This document shows, piece by piece, positions 21,593-31,053 of a DNA stretch of 64,000 nt. The stretch is from contig NZ_AP022593.1 in NCBI RefSeq assembly GCF_010731815.2, positions 186,001 through 250,000 of the forward strand, in the 5' to 3' direction. Below the pieces are notes generated by a model. That model made no database searches and was not told the DNA's origin. It saw nothing but the letters and a program-made list of their open reading frames with translations. The position numbers and the translations under genes are program-made. Positions within the stretch are counted from its first letter, which is position 1, and each line of letters opens with the position of its first letter. The stretch is from Mycolicibacterium arabiense. Its GTDB lineage: Bacteria > Actinomycetota > Actinomycetes > Mycobacteriales > Mycobacteriaceae.

Positions 21593-23434
21593 ATGAGTGA
21601 GTCGGAGCGTTCGGGAGCCAGCCCAGAAGACTTCACTGCTTCCATGTCCAGCAACGAAGCTGCTGAGTTGGAGGAACTCCGTCGGGAGGCGGCGGTGCTG
21701 CGCGATCAACTCGCGCAGGTCGCCGGTGCGCCCGCCGGGTCGCGGAGCCCGCGAGACGTCCACCAACTGGAAGCCAGGATCGATTCGCTCGCGGCACGCA
21801 ACGCGAAGCTGATGGACACCCTCAAGGAGGCGCGGCAGCAGTTGCTCGCGCTGCGCGAGGAAGTCGACCGGCTCGGGCAGCCGCCGAGCGGCTACGGAGT
21901 CCTGCTGGCCACACACGAGGACGACACGGTCGACGTGTTCACCTCTGGTCGCAAGATGCGCCTCACCTGCTCACCGAACATCGACACCGCCGAACTCAAG
22001 CAGGGCCAGACCGTTCGCCTCAACGAGGCGCTGACCGTCGTCGAGGCCGGTTCGTTCGAGTCGGTCGGCGAGATCAGCACGCTGCGCGAGGTCCTCTCCG
22101 ACGGGCACCGTGCCCTCGTCGTCGGCCACGCCGACGAGGAGCGCATCGTGTGGCTCGCCGAGCCGCTGGTCGCCGCGGAGTTCCTCACCGAGGGCGCACC
22201 GCTGGCCGACGACGAACCCAACGACGACTCCCGGCCGCGCAAGCTCCGCCCGGGCGACTCGCTGCTCGTCGACACCAAGGCCGGCTACGCGTTCGAGCGC
22301 GTGCCCAAGGCCGAGGTCGAGGATCTCGTGCTGGAGGAGGTGCCGGACGTCAGCTACGAGGACATCGGTGGCCTGACCCGGCAGATCGAGCAGATCCGCG
22401 ATGCCGTCGAACTGCCGTTCCTGCACAAGGACCTCTACCGCGAGTACTCACTGCGTCCGCCGAAGGGCGTGCTGCTCTACGGCCCGCCCGGCTGCGGCAA
22501 GACGCTGATCGCCAAGGCGGTCGCGAACTCGCTGGCGAAGAAGATGGCGGAGCTGCGCGGCGAGGACTCTCGCGAGGCGAAGTCGTACTTCCTCAACATC
22601 AAGGGCCCCGAGTTGCTCAACAAGTTCGTCGGCGAGACCGAGCGGCACATCCGCATGATCTTCCAGCGGGCTCGCGAGAAGGCGTCCGAGGGCACCCCGG
22701 TGATCGTGTTCTTCGACGAGATGGACTCGATCTTCCGCACCCGCGGCACCGGCGTCAGCTCCGACGTGGAGACCACGGTCGTGCCTCAGCTGCTGTCCGA
22801 GATCGACGGTGTCGAGGGCCTGGAGAACGTCATCGTGATCGGCGCGTCCAACCGCGAGGACATGATCGACCCGGCGATCCTGCGGCCCGGCCGCCTGGAC
22901 GTCAAGATCAAGATCGAGCGCCCGGATGCCGAAGCGGCACAGGACATCTTCAGCAAGTACCTGACCGAGAACCTCCCCGTGCACGCCGACGACCTCGCCG
23001 AGTTCAACGGCGACCGGGCGTTGACGGTCAAGACGATGATCGAGAAGGTCGTCGACCGGATGTACGCCGAGGTCGACGAGAACAGGTTCCTGGAGGTCAC
23101 CTACGCCAACGGTGACAAGGAAGTCATGTACTTCAAGGACTTCAACTCCGGGGCGATGATCCAGAACGTGGTCGACAAGGCCAAGAAGTTCGCGATCAAG
23201 TCGGTGCTGGAGAGCGGTCAGCACGGCCTGCGCATCCAGCACCTGCTGGACTCGATCGTCGACGAGTTCGCCGAGAACGAGGACCTGCCCAACACCACCA
23301 ATCCGGATGACTGGGCACGGATCTCGGGCAAGAAGGGCGAGCGGATCGTCTACATCCGCACGCTCGTCACAGGCAAGTCGTCGAGCGCGTCGCGGGCCAT
23401 CGACACCGAATCGAACCTGGGCCAATACCTCTAG
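21593..23434 (+). CDS. mpa: Mycobacterial proteasome ATPase Mpa (ARC)
   Basis: A 613-residue AAA+ ATPase that binds pupylated proteins through its coiled coils and unfolds them into the 20S proteasome. It has N-terminal coiled coil (about 20-97), tandem OB domains, Walker A GPPGCGKT (297-304), Walker B in [10 protein letters not shown], and the C-terminal GQYL tail. The penultimate tyrosine of that tail docks the 20S core. The start has GGGGAGGAGCGC upstream. It is 4-6 kb from the dop-pup-prcBA genes, separated by the two-component and porin genes. Confidence 0.97.
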   Translation: MSESERSGASPEDFTASMSSNEAAELEELRREAAVLRDQLAQVAGAPAGSRSPRDVHQLEARIDSLAARNAKLMDTLKEARQQLLALREEVDRLGQPPSGYGVLLATHEDDTVDVFTSGRKMRLTCSPNIDTAELKQGQTVRLNEALTVVEAGSFESVGEISTLREVLSDGHRALVVGHADEERIVWLAEPLVAAEFLTEGAPLADDEPNDDSRPRKLRPGDSLLVDTKAGYAFERVPKAEVEDLVLEEVPDVSYEDIGGLTRQIEQIRDAVELPFLHKDLYREYSLRPPKGVLLYGPPGCGKTLIAKAVANSLAKKMAELRGEDSREAKSYFLNIKGPELLNKFVGETERHIRMIFQRAREKASEGTPVIVFFDEMDSIFRTRGTGVSSDVETTVVPQLLSEIDGVEGLENVIVIGASNREDMIDPAILRPGRLDVKIKIERPDAEAAQDIFSKYLTENLPVHADDLAEFNGDRALTVKTMIEKVVDRMYAEVDENRFLEVTYANGDKEVMYFKDFNSGAMIQNVVDKAKKFAIKSVLESGQHGLRIQHLLDSIVDEFAENEDLPNTTNPDDWARISGKKGERIVYIRTLVTGKSSSASRAIDTESNLGQYL

Positions 23435-23443
23435 CGGCTGCCG

Positions 23444-24597
23444 CTAGGTCCTCTCGAGTGCGAGGTACACGTCGCGCCCGGCGAGGCTCACCGCCACGTC
23501 CGCGATCAACGGGTCGAAGAACCGCTGGCGGTACAGCGGGTCGACGCTGGTGCTCACGGTGAAGTAGAGGCCGGACAGCACCCCGACGAGTAGCGACATG
23601 TGCACCACCGTCTGTGGCACGGGAACGTGGACGCCGAACCACGTTCCCGCGCACGGTGGTTCGCCGACCGCGCAGTACTCCTCCGCCGACCACAGCACGG
23701 CCACCTCGTCGGGTATGGCGATGGTCCCCAGTGCGAGGTAGAACAAGAACAGCCCGGCGGTGAAGAACACCACCTGAATGGCCTGGGACACCACCATCAC
23801 CGCGACGACGTTGACCTGTTCGCCGCGGGACAGCGGCAGGCGTACCCCCGGATCGGGATGGCCGGACAGCGGAGTGTCGGCGAGCAATTGGGCGGTGTCG
23901 GTCTGCTCGGCGCGGTCCTCGCGCAGCGCCCGTACCTCGTCGCGGATGGTGGTCACCATGAACGCCAGCGCCACCAGCGCGAGGAATCCGATGACCTCCC
24001 ACAGACGTTGGCGCGTCATCCGTGCGGCCAACTGCCACAGCTCGCCGGTGAAGTACACGACGACGGTCAGCATCAGCAGCGGCAGCGCCCGGCTCATCAG
24101 GGTGCCAAGGGCTCCCAGTTGCACCCACGCGAACCGGAAGGCCCACGCGGCGATCGCGCCGAATCCCAGATAGGTCAACCAGATCGCCAGCAGCGTGATC
24201 GCGATGAACGCCGGCGCCTCGGCCGCCGCCTCCGCGGTCCAGCCGCTGACCGTGATCGGCATGACCACGACGAGAGCGTGATCACCAGCGTCGCGGCGCT
24301 CCGTCGGCCGGCATCTCTGAGCCGGGTGTCCATCCGGTGCAGCAGGTGCAGCGCGAACGGGGCCGCGACGAGCAGTGCGGCGATGATGCCGAGCCGCAGC
24401 GCGTACCCATAGTCCGGGGCGTCGCCGGTCACCTCCGCCAGCAGCATCGTCACCGCCGTCAACGCCCCGACGCCGCTGACCATCGGTGCCGAGCGCTTGA
24501 TCAGATCGCGCGACCGCACCCGCCGCGTCAGCACCAGTGGCAGACCGCGATGCAGGAACCAGTCGTGGATCTGCTGCATCTGCAGCGCTTCGGGCAC
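23444..24597 (-). pseudogene. Unrecognised multi-pass membrane protein, one-nucleotide frameshift
   Basis: Two halves of one membrane protein lie in adjacent frames. The first begins at GTG 24597 (residues MPEALQMQQIHDWFLHRG) and runs through three hydrophobic segments to AATLVIT. The frame is lost near 24271-24278, and the protein continues as LVVVMPITVSGW through about five more segments to a stop at 23444. Restoring one base gives 384 residues with about eight membrane segments and an external-looking loop with two cysteines (EEYCAVGEPPCAG). I do not recognise the family. The 29-nt gap to the divergent sensor kinase gene hints at a shared promoter region. Confidence 0.65.
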
Positions 24598-24626
24598 GGT
24601 CGAAATTGTGATGGACTGGACCGACT

Positions 24627-26003
24627 ATGGCGAGAGGGTTGAACTGGGGCATCTCGGCGCGTTCGGCATTCGTCGCGGCGTCCATGGTGTTCGTGGCCCT
24701 GGCCGTCGCCGGTGCGGGTCTGGCCGCGGTGCAGTACCAGACGATGCTCTACGGCGTCGACAGCGCCGCCGCGTCGCGGGTCGAAGCGCTCGCCGAGGAG
24801 GTCCGGTTCGCCGGACCGGACGCCGTCGATCCCGCTCTGCTGGACACCGACGAGCGGATCGTGGCCGTGCAGATCATCTCGTCCGACGGGTCGGTGGTGC
24901 GGCACTCGGCGTCGGCCCCGACGACGCCGCTGCTGCCGATCTCCGAGGTCGGCACCGGGCTCCTGATCGGAATCCCCGGGGACAGCTCGCCCTACGGGCG
25001 CATCCGCTTCGGCGCGCAGACCGTCGACGGACCCGAGGGGCGCTACACGATCCTGGTCGGCGAGGGCAGCGCCACCATCGTCTCGACGGTGCGCAACGTC
25101 GCCATCGTGCTCGCGCTCGCCGCGCCCGTCGTCATCGGTGTCTCGGGGCTGGCGACCTACCTGCTGGTGCGCCGCTCGATGCGGTCGGTCGACGAGATCC
25201 GTTCCCGCGTAGCGGACATCAGTACCTCCGACCTGACCGGCCGGGTGCCGGTGCCCGCCAGCCGCGACGAGATCGCCGCACTGGCCGTCACGATGAACGA
25301 GATGCTCGCCCGCATCGAGGCGGGGCACGCGGCACAGCAGCGGTTCGTCGGAGACGCTTCGCACGAGTTGCGCAGCCCGCTGACGACGATCATCTCGGCG
25401 CTGGAGGTGGCCGTCGCGCACCCGGAGGTCTTCGACGCCGAACTTGCCGCAGGCACGCTGATTCCCGAGGCGCAGCGGATGAAGGCATTGATCGACGACC
25501 TGCTGCTACTCGCCCGTGCCGACGAGCGCGGCCTGACCGTCGCGCGCGACGACGTGGACCTCGACGACGTCGTCGCCACCGAGGTCGACCGCCTGCGCCG
25601 GCGCACCACCTTGACGGTGCGCTCGGTCATCCCGCCCGCCCGCATGACGGGGGATGCGGCCGCGCTCTCGCGGGCGGTGCGCAATCTGCTCGACAATGCG
25701 GCGCGACACGCCAACTCGCGCATCGACGTCACGGTGACCGCCGAAGCCGACCGGCTGCTCGTCGAGGTCTGCGACGACGGTTCGGGCATTCCGCCTGCCG
25801 ACCGGATCCGCGTCTTCGACCGCTTCGTCCGGCTCGACCCCGACCGGTCGCGCACCGCGGGCGGCACCGGCCTGGGGCTTGCGATCGTCCGTGAGATCGT
25901 CGCTGCCCATGGCGGCACGGTGACGATCGGGGACCGCGACGGCGTGGGAACCGCGGTCAGCCTTCAGCTTCCGCTGACGTGGGCGCCGGAGTCGAGACGG
26001 TAA
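24627..26003 (+). CDS. Sensor histidine kinase
   Basis: A 458-residue two-component kinase. Membrane segments at about 12-34 and 155-178 flank an extracellular sensor region of about 120 residues. A HAMP domain follows (SVDEIRSRVADI...MNEMLARIE), then the dimerisation box GDASHELRSP with phospho-acceptor H246. The ATPase domain shows the N box (NLLDNAARHA), G1 (DDGSGIP), F box and G2 (GGTGLGLAIV). The signal is unknown. It is convergent with, and overlaps by 40 nt, a response regulator gene on the other strand, which is probably its partner. Confidence 0.92.
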   Translation: MARGLNWGISARSAFVAASMVFVALAVAGAGLAAVQYQTMLYGVDSAAASRVEALAEEVRFAGPDAVDPALLDTDERIVAVQIISSDGSVVRHSASAPTTPLLPISEVGTGLLIGIPGDSSPYGRIRFGAQTVDGPEGRYTILVGEGSATIVSTVRNVAIVLALAAPVVIGVSGLATYLLVRRSMRSVDEIRSRVADISTSDLTGRVPVPASRDEIAALAVTMNEMLARIEAGHAAQQRFVGDASHELRSPLTTIISALEVAVAHPEVFDAELAAGTLIPEAQRMKALIDDLLLLARADERGLTVARDDVDLDDVVATEVDRLRRRTTLTVRSVIPPARMTGDAAALSRAVRNLLDNAARHANSRIDVTVTAEADRLLVEVCDDGSGIPPADRIRVFDRFVRLDPDRSRTAGGTGLGLAIVREIVAAHGGTVTIGDRDGVGTAVSLQLPLTWAPESRR

Positions 26004-26653
26004 CCGACGCCGCGGATGGTCTGAATCGTGTTGGTGCCGAACGGGATGTCGATCTTGCGGCGGACGTAGCCGACGTACACCTCGACGACGTTGTCGGCGC
26101 CCTCGTAGTGTGCGTCCCAGACGTTCTGCAGGATCTCGGTCTTGGTGACCACGGTGTCCTTGTTGCGCATCAGGAACTCGAGCAGACCGTATTCGCGCGG
26201 CGTCAGGGGAATCTGGGTCGAGTCCCGGTGCACCATCCGGCGTGACGGGTCCAGTGTCAGCGATCCCGCGGTGAGGATCGCGGGTCGCTGGGGTGCCGAA
26301 CGCCGGACCAACGCACGCAGCCGCGCCACCAGCACGATGAACGAGAACGGCTTGGTCATGTAGTCGTCGGCGCCGAGGTCGAAGGCGTCGGTCTGGTCGT
26401 ACTCGCCGTCCTTGGCGGTCAGCATCAACACCGGTGTCCAGACGTCCTTGGCCCGCATCCGCCGCAGCACCTCGTAGCCGTTCAGGCCGGGCAGCATGAT
26501 GTCGAGGACGATGACGTCGAAGTCGTTCTCCACGGCCTGCCACAGGCCGTCGACGCCGTTGGCCGCCTCGACGACCACGCAGCCCTCGGCCCGCAGTCCG
26601 ATGGCGAGGGTGGACGCCAACAGGGGTTCGTCTTCGACGACAAGCACCTTCAT
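25964..26653 (-). CDS. OmpR/PhoB-family response regulator
   Basis: A 229-residue regulator: receiver domain with acidic pocket VVEDEP, phospho-acceptor D51 in VLDIMLPG and the MTKPF lysine, then a winged-helix effector domain with LTPREYGLLEFLM, EVYVGYVRRKID and IRGVGYRL. The gene faces the sensor kinase tail-to-tail instead of forming an operon with it. On its own strand it lies 51 nt downstream of the mspA-type porin remnant, so it may once have been cotranscribed with a porin gene and could control envelope functions (inference). Confidence 0.93.
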   Translation of the reverse strand: MKVLVVEDEPLLASTLAIGLRAEGCVVVEAANGVDGLWQAVENDFDVIVLDIMLPGLNGYEVLRRMRAKDVWTPVLMLTAKDGEYDQTDAFDLGADDYMTKPFSFIVLVARLRALVRRSAPQRPAILTAGSLTLDPSRRMVHRDSTQIPLTPREYGLLEFLMRNKDTVVTKTEILQNVWDAHYEGADNVVEVYVGYVRRKIDIPFGTNTIQTIRGVGYRLDSGAHVSGS

Positions 26654-26704
26654 CGCGACGTGGATTCTGCCATCACCCGGCCGACCACCCGCCCGGCGGC
26701 GTCC

Positions 26705-27339
26705 CTAGTTCATGTTCCAGGGCTGGCCGTAGGTGGTGACGCTGTCACCGGTGCTCGAGATCAGCCGGGCGAATGGACGCAGCAGCACGCCACCGGCGGC
26801 ACCGGTCACAGTGCCGTGCGCGTTGGACACCGCGACGGAACCGTCAAGTCCGGCGACATCGACCGAGAACGTGGCGACCTCCTGGATGCCGGGGCCGTTG
26901 CCCAGGTCGGCACTGATCGAGACGCCGGGGAACAGGTTCGGGGTGATGACCGAGTCGAGGCCGAACGGCGGACCGGTGATGTCGGCCGAGTCCAACAGGA
27001 TGTTCGGGGTGGTGTACGAGAAGTTGATTCCGACACCCAGCGACCAGGGGAAGCCGATCTGATACCCCAGCTCCAGCGTGCCCTCGAACTCCTCGGCACC
27101 GGGGCCTGCGACGACGTAGCGGGCCTTGCCCGAGTGGAACCACTCGCGGGTGAGCCGGTTGCGATCCAGCGGGAACACGCCGTTGAGGAACGTGTCCCAC
27201 TGCTGGATCGTCAGCGTGCGGTCCTTGCCGTCGACGAGACTCAACTCGTTGTCAGCCCGGCGTGAGCGGTACCGGTGCTCGCGAACAATGCCGCGACGGT
27301 GGCGACGAGCGCGACGAAACTCCTACTGATGGCCTTCAT
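26705..27339 (-). pseudogene. mspA: MspA-family porin with a one-base deletion after the signal peptide
   Basis: The signal peptide (ATG 27339, MKAISRSFVALVATVAALF ending THA) is followed by GL, then the frame runs into a TGA. The mature porin resumes one frame over (SLVDGKDRTLTIQQWDTFLN through to YGQPWNMN) and stops at 26705. Expected CTGGACAACGAG reads CTGACAACGAG, so one G is missing near 27253; adding it restores a 211-residue MspA. MspA forms the octameric outer-membrane pore for small hydrophilic nutrients. SD AGGGAGAA is intact. Either a true null allele or a sequencing error; the mature part is otherwise well conserved. Confidence 0.85.
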
Positions 27340-27428
27340 TTCTCCCTCTGCACGACTCGACGTTGGCGGCGAGGTTGGCAGACCACCGCTGAGAGGACGC
27401 TGAGGAACTGATTCATGCCTGCTGCGGA

Positions 27429-27462
27429 ATGTGTTGTAGGACACATGCATCCGTCGGGATGC
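27429..27462. promoter_or_regulatory. Two adjacent perfect palindromes between mspA and dop
   Basis: ATGTGT (27429-27434) and ACACAT (27441-27446) flank 6 nt. They are directly followed by GCATCC (27447-27452) and GGATGC (27457-27462) flanking 4 nt. The 200-nt divergent gap otherwise shows only the dop -10 box. The pair could be operator sites for the porin gene or for dop. Confidence 0.35.
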
Positions 27463-27527
27463 CCGTCGCAGCGGACCGTGCCGCTCGGTCTCGGGCAACG
27501 CGCCGACCGGTCGAAACGAGCGTCACC

Positions 27528-27533
27528 TAGGCT
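27528..27533 (+). promoter_or_regulatory. -10 hexamer TAGGCT, leaderless promoter of dop
   Basis: TAGGCT ends 6 nt before the ATG at 27540 and there is no Shine-Dalgarno sequence, so the dop mRNA probably starts at or beside the start codon. Confidence 0.58.
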
Positions 27534-27539
27534 TGACGC

Positions 27540-29048
27540 ATGCAACGGATCATCGGGACGGAGGTCGAGTACGGCATCTCATCGCCGTCCGATCCGACCG
27601 CGAACCCGATCCTGACGTCGACGCAAGCCGTGCTCGCCTATGCGGCCGCCGCCGGGATCCAGCGGGCCAAGCGCACCAGGTGGGACTACGAGGTCGAATC
27701 GCCGCTGCGCGACGCGCGCGGGTTCGATCTGAGCAGGGCGTCGGGACCGCCTCCGGTGGTGGATGCCGACGAGGTCGGCGCGGCCAACATGATCCTCACC
27801 AACGGGGCCCGGCTCTACGTCGACCACGCGCACCCGGAGTACTCCGCGCCCGAGGTCACCGACCCGATGGACGCCGTGATCTGGGACAAGGCGGGGGAGC
27901 GGGTCATGGAGGCCGCGGCGCGCCACGTCGCCAGCGTGCCGGGGGCCGCCAAGCTGCAGCTCTACAAGAACAACGTCGACGGCAAGGGCGCCTCGTACGG
28001 CACCCACGAGAACTACCTGATGTCCCGCCAGACGCCGTTCTCGGCGATCATCTCGGGGTTCACGCCGTTCCTGGTTTCGCGCCAGATCGTGACCGGCTCG
28101 GGACGGGTCGGCATCGGCCCGGCCGGTGACGAGCCCGGCTTCCAGCTGACCCAGCGCGCCGACTACATCGAGGTCGAGGTCGGACTCGAGACCACGCTCA
28201 AGCGCGGCATCATCAACACCCGCGACGAGCCGCACGCCGACGCCGACAAGTACCGCCGGCTGCACGTGATCATCGGTGACGCCAACCTGGCCGAGACGTC
28301 GACCTACCTCAAGGTCGGCACGTCCTCCCTGGTGCTCGACCTCATCGAGGAGGGGCCCGCCCACGGCCTCGACCTCTCCGACCTCGCGTTGGCCCGGCCC
28401 GTGCACGCGGTGCACGTCATCAGCCGCGACCCCACCCTGCGCGCCACGGTGGCACTCGCCGACGGCCGGGAGCTGACGGCGCTGGCGCTGCAACGCATCT
28501 ACCTGGAGCGGGTGGCCAAGCTGGTCGACGCCCGGGACCCGGACCCGCGGGCATCCCACGTCCTGCAGACCTGGGCAGAGGTGCTCGACCTGCTCGAACG
28601 CGATCCGATGGAATGCGCCGAAATCCTGGACTGGCCTGCCAAGCTGCGGTTGCTCGAGGGCTTCCGCCGCCGCGAGAACCTGGCGTGGTCGGCGCCCCGG
28701 CTGCAGCTCGTCGACCTGCAGTACTCCGACGTGCGACTGGACAAGGGGCTCTACAACCGGCTGGTCGCCCGCGGGTCGATGAAGCGGCTCGTCACCGAGC
28801 AGCAGGTCATCGACGCCGTCGACAACCCGCCCACCGACACCCGGGCGTACTTCCGCGGTGAGTGCCTGCGCCGCTTCGGCGCCGACATCGCCGCCGCGAG
28901 TTGGGACTCGGTGATCTTCGACCTGGGTGGCGACTCGCTGGTGCGGATTCCCACGCTCGAGCCGCTGCGCGGAAGCAAGGCGCACGTCGGGGCGTTGCTC
29001 GATTCGGTGGACAGCGCCGCGGAACTCGTCGAGCAACTCACGAACTAA
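27540..29048 (+). CDS. dop: Deamidase/depupylase of Pup, Dop
   Basis: A 502-residue glutamine-synthetase-like enzyme that deamidates the C-terminal Gln of Pup to Glu and also removes Pup from substrates. It shares the carboxylate-amine ligase fold with PafA. ATP/Mg residues include E8 and E10 in GTEVEYG. The catalytic aspartate D95 lies in [11 protein letters not shown] and matches the M. tuberculosis position. The Dop loop region (about 40-80) is present, distinguishing it from PafA. It is the first gene of dop-pup-prcB-prcA. Confidence 0.97.
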   Translation: MQRIIGTEVEYGISSPSDPTANPILTSTQAVLAYAAAAGIQRAKRTRWDYEVESPLRDARGFDLSRASGPPPVVDADEVGAANMILTNGARLYVDHAHPEYSAPEVTDPMDAVIWDKAGERVMEAAARHVASVPGAAKLQLYKNNVDGKGASYGTHENYLMSRQTPFSAIISGFTPFLVSRQIVTGSGRVGIGPAGDEPGFQLTQRADYIEVEVGLETTLKRGIINTRDEPHADADKYRRLHVIIGDANLAETSTYLKVGTSSLVLDLIEEGPAHGLDLSDLALARPVHAVHVISRDPTLRATVALADGRELTALALQRIYLERVAKLVDARDPDPRASHVLQTWAEVLDLLERDPMECAEILDWPAKLRLLEGFRRRENLAWSAPRLQLVDLQYSDVRLDKGLYNRLVARGSMKRLVTEQQVIDAVDNPPTDTRAYFRGECLRRFGADIAAASWDSVIFDLGGDSLVRIPTLEPLRGSKAHVGALLDSVDSAAELVEQLTN

Positions 29049-29086
29049 GCGGGCACACCATCCCGGCTCGTGTGGCAGGGGACCGG

Positions 29087-29092
29087 TAGTGT
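29087..29092 (+). promoter_or_regulatory. -10 hexamer TAGTGT upstream of pup
   Basis: TAGTGT lies in the 96-nt gap between dop and pup, about 50 nt before the pup GTG. Pup has a clear AGGAGG (29134-29139) 5 nt before its start, so here the mRNA would have a leader. This would let pup-prcB-prcA be transcribed apart from dop. Confidence 0.4.
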
Positions 29093-29144
29093 GGTGTGAC
29101 TGACGGGCAGCTGTGAGTCCGTCGCAAAGACGCAGGAGGCAGCG

Positions 29145-29339
29145 GTGGCTCAGGAGCAGACCAAGCGCGGTGGTGGTGGCGGCGATGACGACGACGCCAC
29201 CGGCAGCACGTCAGCAGGCCAGGAGCGTCGCGAGAAGCTGACTGAGGAGACCGACGACCTCCTCGACGAGATCGACGACGTCCTCGAGGAGAACGCCGAG
29301 GACTTCGTGCGCGCCTACGTTCAAAAGGGTGGCCAGTGA
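29145..29339 (+). CDS. pup: Prokaryotic ubiquitin-like protein Pup
   Basis: A 64-residue, largely disordered, acidic tag protein. Its C-terminus KGGQ ends in glutamine, so Dop must deamidate it before PafA attaches it to lysines. The conserved helix-forming region (about 28-58: [20 protein letters not shown] then [10 protein letters not shown]) binds the Mpa coiled coils. Lysine K61 is conserved. AGGAGG precedes the GTG. The stop overlaps the prcB start. Confidence 0.98.
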   Translation: MAQEQTKRGGGGGDDDDATGSTSAGQERREKLTEETDDLLDEIDDVLEENAEDFVRAYVQKGGQ

Positions 29340-30244
29340 CCTGGTCGAATCGCGACAGGCAAGCCATCAACCCCTCGATCTCCGGGCTTCCCGGAGCGCC
29401 ATCGCTACAGGTGGATTCATCGTCGTTCTCCGAACTGCTGCGTAGGCAGGCGCCGCACTTGCTGCCTGCCTCGGGCCCGGCCGATGGCTCGCCGTCGCCG
29501 ACGAACGCGGTGCCGCACGGCACCACGATCGTCGCGCTGAAGTTCCCCGGTGGCGTGCTGATCGCCGGTGACCGCCGGTCCACGCAGGGCAACATGATCG
29601 CCGGACGCGACGTGCAGAAGGTCTACGTGACCGACGACTACACGGCCACCGGCATCGCGGGTACCGCTGCCATCGCCGTCGAGTTCGCCCGGTTGTACGC
29701 CGTCGAACTCGAGCACTACGAGAAGCTCGAAGGCGTTCCGCTGACGTTCGCGGGCAAGGTCAACCGACTCGCGATCATGGTGCGCGGCAACCTCGGTGCC
29801 GCGTTGCAGGGCTTCATCGCCCTGCCGCTGCTCGTCGGCTTCGACCTCGACGACAAGGAGCCTGCCGCGGCGGGCCGCATCGTGTCGTTCGACGCCGCGG
29901 GTGGGTGGAACGTCGAGGTGGAAGGCTATCAGTCGGTCGGCTCGGGCTCGATCTTCGCCAAGTCGTCGATCAAGAAGCTGTACTCGCGGGTCACCGACGC
30001 GGAATCGGCGCTGCGCGTCGCCGTGGAGGCGCTCTACGATGCGGCCGACGACGACTCGGCCACCGGCGGGCCGGACCTGGTCCGGGGCATCTACCCGACC
30101 GCGGTCGTGATCGGCGCCGACGGCGCGGAGGAGATCGCCGAGGAGCGCATCGCCCGACTCGCACGCGAGGTCATCGAAAGTCGTTCGCGGGCCGACACGT
30201 TCGGCCCCGACTCGGCCAATCACCCGGGAGAGGTCGACCTGTGA
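29336..30244 (+). CDS. prcB: 20S proteasome beta subunit PrcB
   Basis: A 302-residue Ntn-hydrolase. The propeptide (1-62) is removed at [13 protein letters not shown], freeing T63 as the catalytic nucleophile. Other active-site elements are GDRRST with the following lysine (DVQKVY) and the SGS motif ([10 protein letters not shown]). It forms the two inner heptameric rings of the proteasome. The GTG start overlaps the pup stop by 4 nt and its own stop overlaps prcA, so the three genes are translationally coupled. Confidence 0.97.
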   Translation: MTWSNRDRQAINPSISGLPGAPSLQVDSSSFSELLRRQAPHLLPASGPADGSPSPTNAVPHGTTIVALKFPGGVLIAGDRRSTQGNMIAGRDVQKVYVTDDYTATGIAGTAAIAVEFARLYAVELEHYEKLEGVPLTFAGKVNRLAIMVRGNLGAALQGFIALPLLVGFDLDDKEPAAAGRIVSFDAAGGWNVEVEGYQSVGSGSIFAKSSIKKLYSRVTDAESALRVAVEALYDAADDDSATGGPDLVRGIYPTAVVIGADGAEEIAEERIARLAREVIESRSRADTFGPDSANHPGEVDL

Positions 30245-30978
30245 GCTTCCCGTACTTCATCTCGCCCGAACAGGCGATGCGGGAGCGCAGCGAACTCGCG
30301 CGCAAGGGCATCTCCCGCGGGCGCAGCGTCGTCGTGCTGGCCTACTCCGGCGGCGTGCTGTTCGTCGCCGAGAACCCGTCTCGGTCACTGCAGAAGGTCA
30401 GCGAACTCTACGACCGCGTCGGCTTCGCCGCGGTGGGCCGATTCAACGAGTTCGACAACCTGCGCCGAGGTGGCATCCAGTTCGCCGACACCCGTGGTTA
30501 CGCCTACGACCGGCGCGACGTGACCGGCAGGCAGCTGGCCAACGTATACGCACAGACGCTCGGCACCATCTTCACCGAACAGGCCAAGCCGTACGAGGTG
30601 GAGCTGTGCGTGGCGGAGGTGGCCCACTTCGGCGAGACGAAAGCGCCTGAGCTGTACCGCATCACGTACGACGGGTCGATCGCTGACGAGCCGCACTTCG
30701 TGGTCATGGGTGGCACCACCGAGCCCATCGCGACGGCGCTCAACGAGTCCTACGCCGAGAACTCCACCCTGGAAGAGGCCGCCAGAATCGCGGTGGACGC
30801 CCTGCGCACCGGCGCAGCCGCCGCCAACGGCGCCGAGACCCGCACGCTCGGGGCGTCCACCCTGGAGGTGGCCGTACTCGACGCCAACCGCCCGCGGCGC
30901 GCCTTCCGGCGCATCACCGGCTCGGCGCTGGAAGCGCTGATCCCGGAGGCCGAGACCCCCGAACCCGCCGCCGAGTAA
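30241..30978 (+). CDS. prcA: 20S proteasome alpha subunit PrcA
   Basis: A 245-residue alpha subunit forming the outer rings and gate of the proteasome. The N-terminus [20 protein letters not shown] includes the gating residues and first helix. Core strands [16 protein letters not shown] and [12 protein letters not shown] follow the family. The acidic, proline-rich tail is variable in mycobacteria. The GTG at 30241 overlaps the prcB stop. The 75 nt downstream hold no obvious terminator before the next cassette. Confidence 0.97.
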   Translation: MSFPYFISPEQAMRERSELARKGISRGRSVVVLAYSGGVLFVAENPSRSLQKVSELYDRVGFAAVGRFNEFDNLRRGGIQFADTRGYAYDRRDVTGRQLANVYAQTLGTIFTEQAKPYEVELCVAEVAHFGETKAPELYRITYDGSIADEPHFVVMGGTTEPIATALNESYAENSTLEEAARIAVDALRTGAAAANGAETRTLGASTLEVAVLDANRPRRAFRRITGSALEALIPEAETPEPAAE

Positions 30979-31053
30979 ATCCGTTCACCCCAACCGCACG
31001 GCGCGGAACACGTCGAGTGGGTAATGTCCCATCTCGTCGAGAAGGGGTGACCC

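Noticed and set aside
27245..27260. Programmed frameshift in mspA
   Set aside because: No slippery heptamer, downstream pseudoknot or internal ribosome site is visible; a lost base is simpler.
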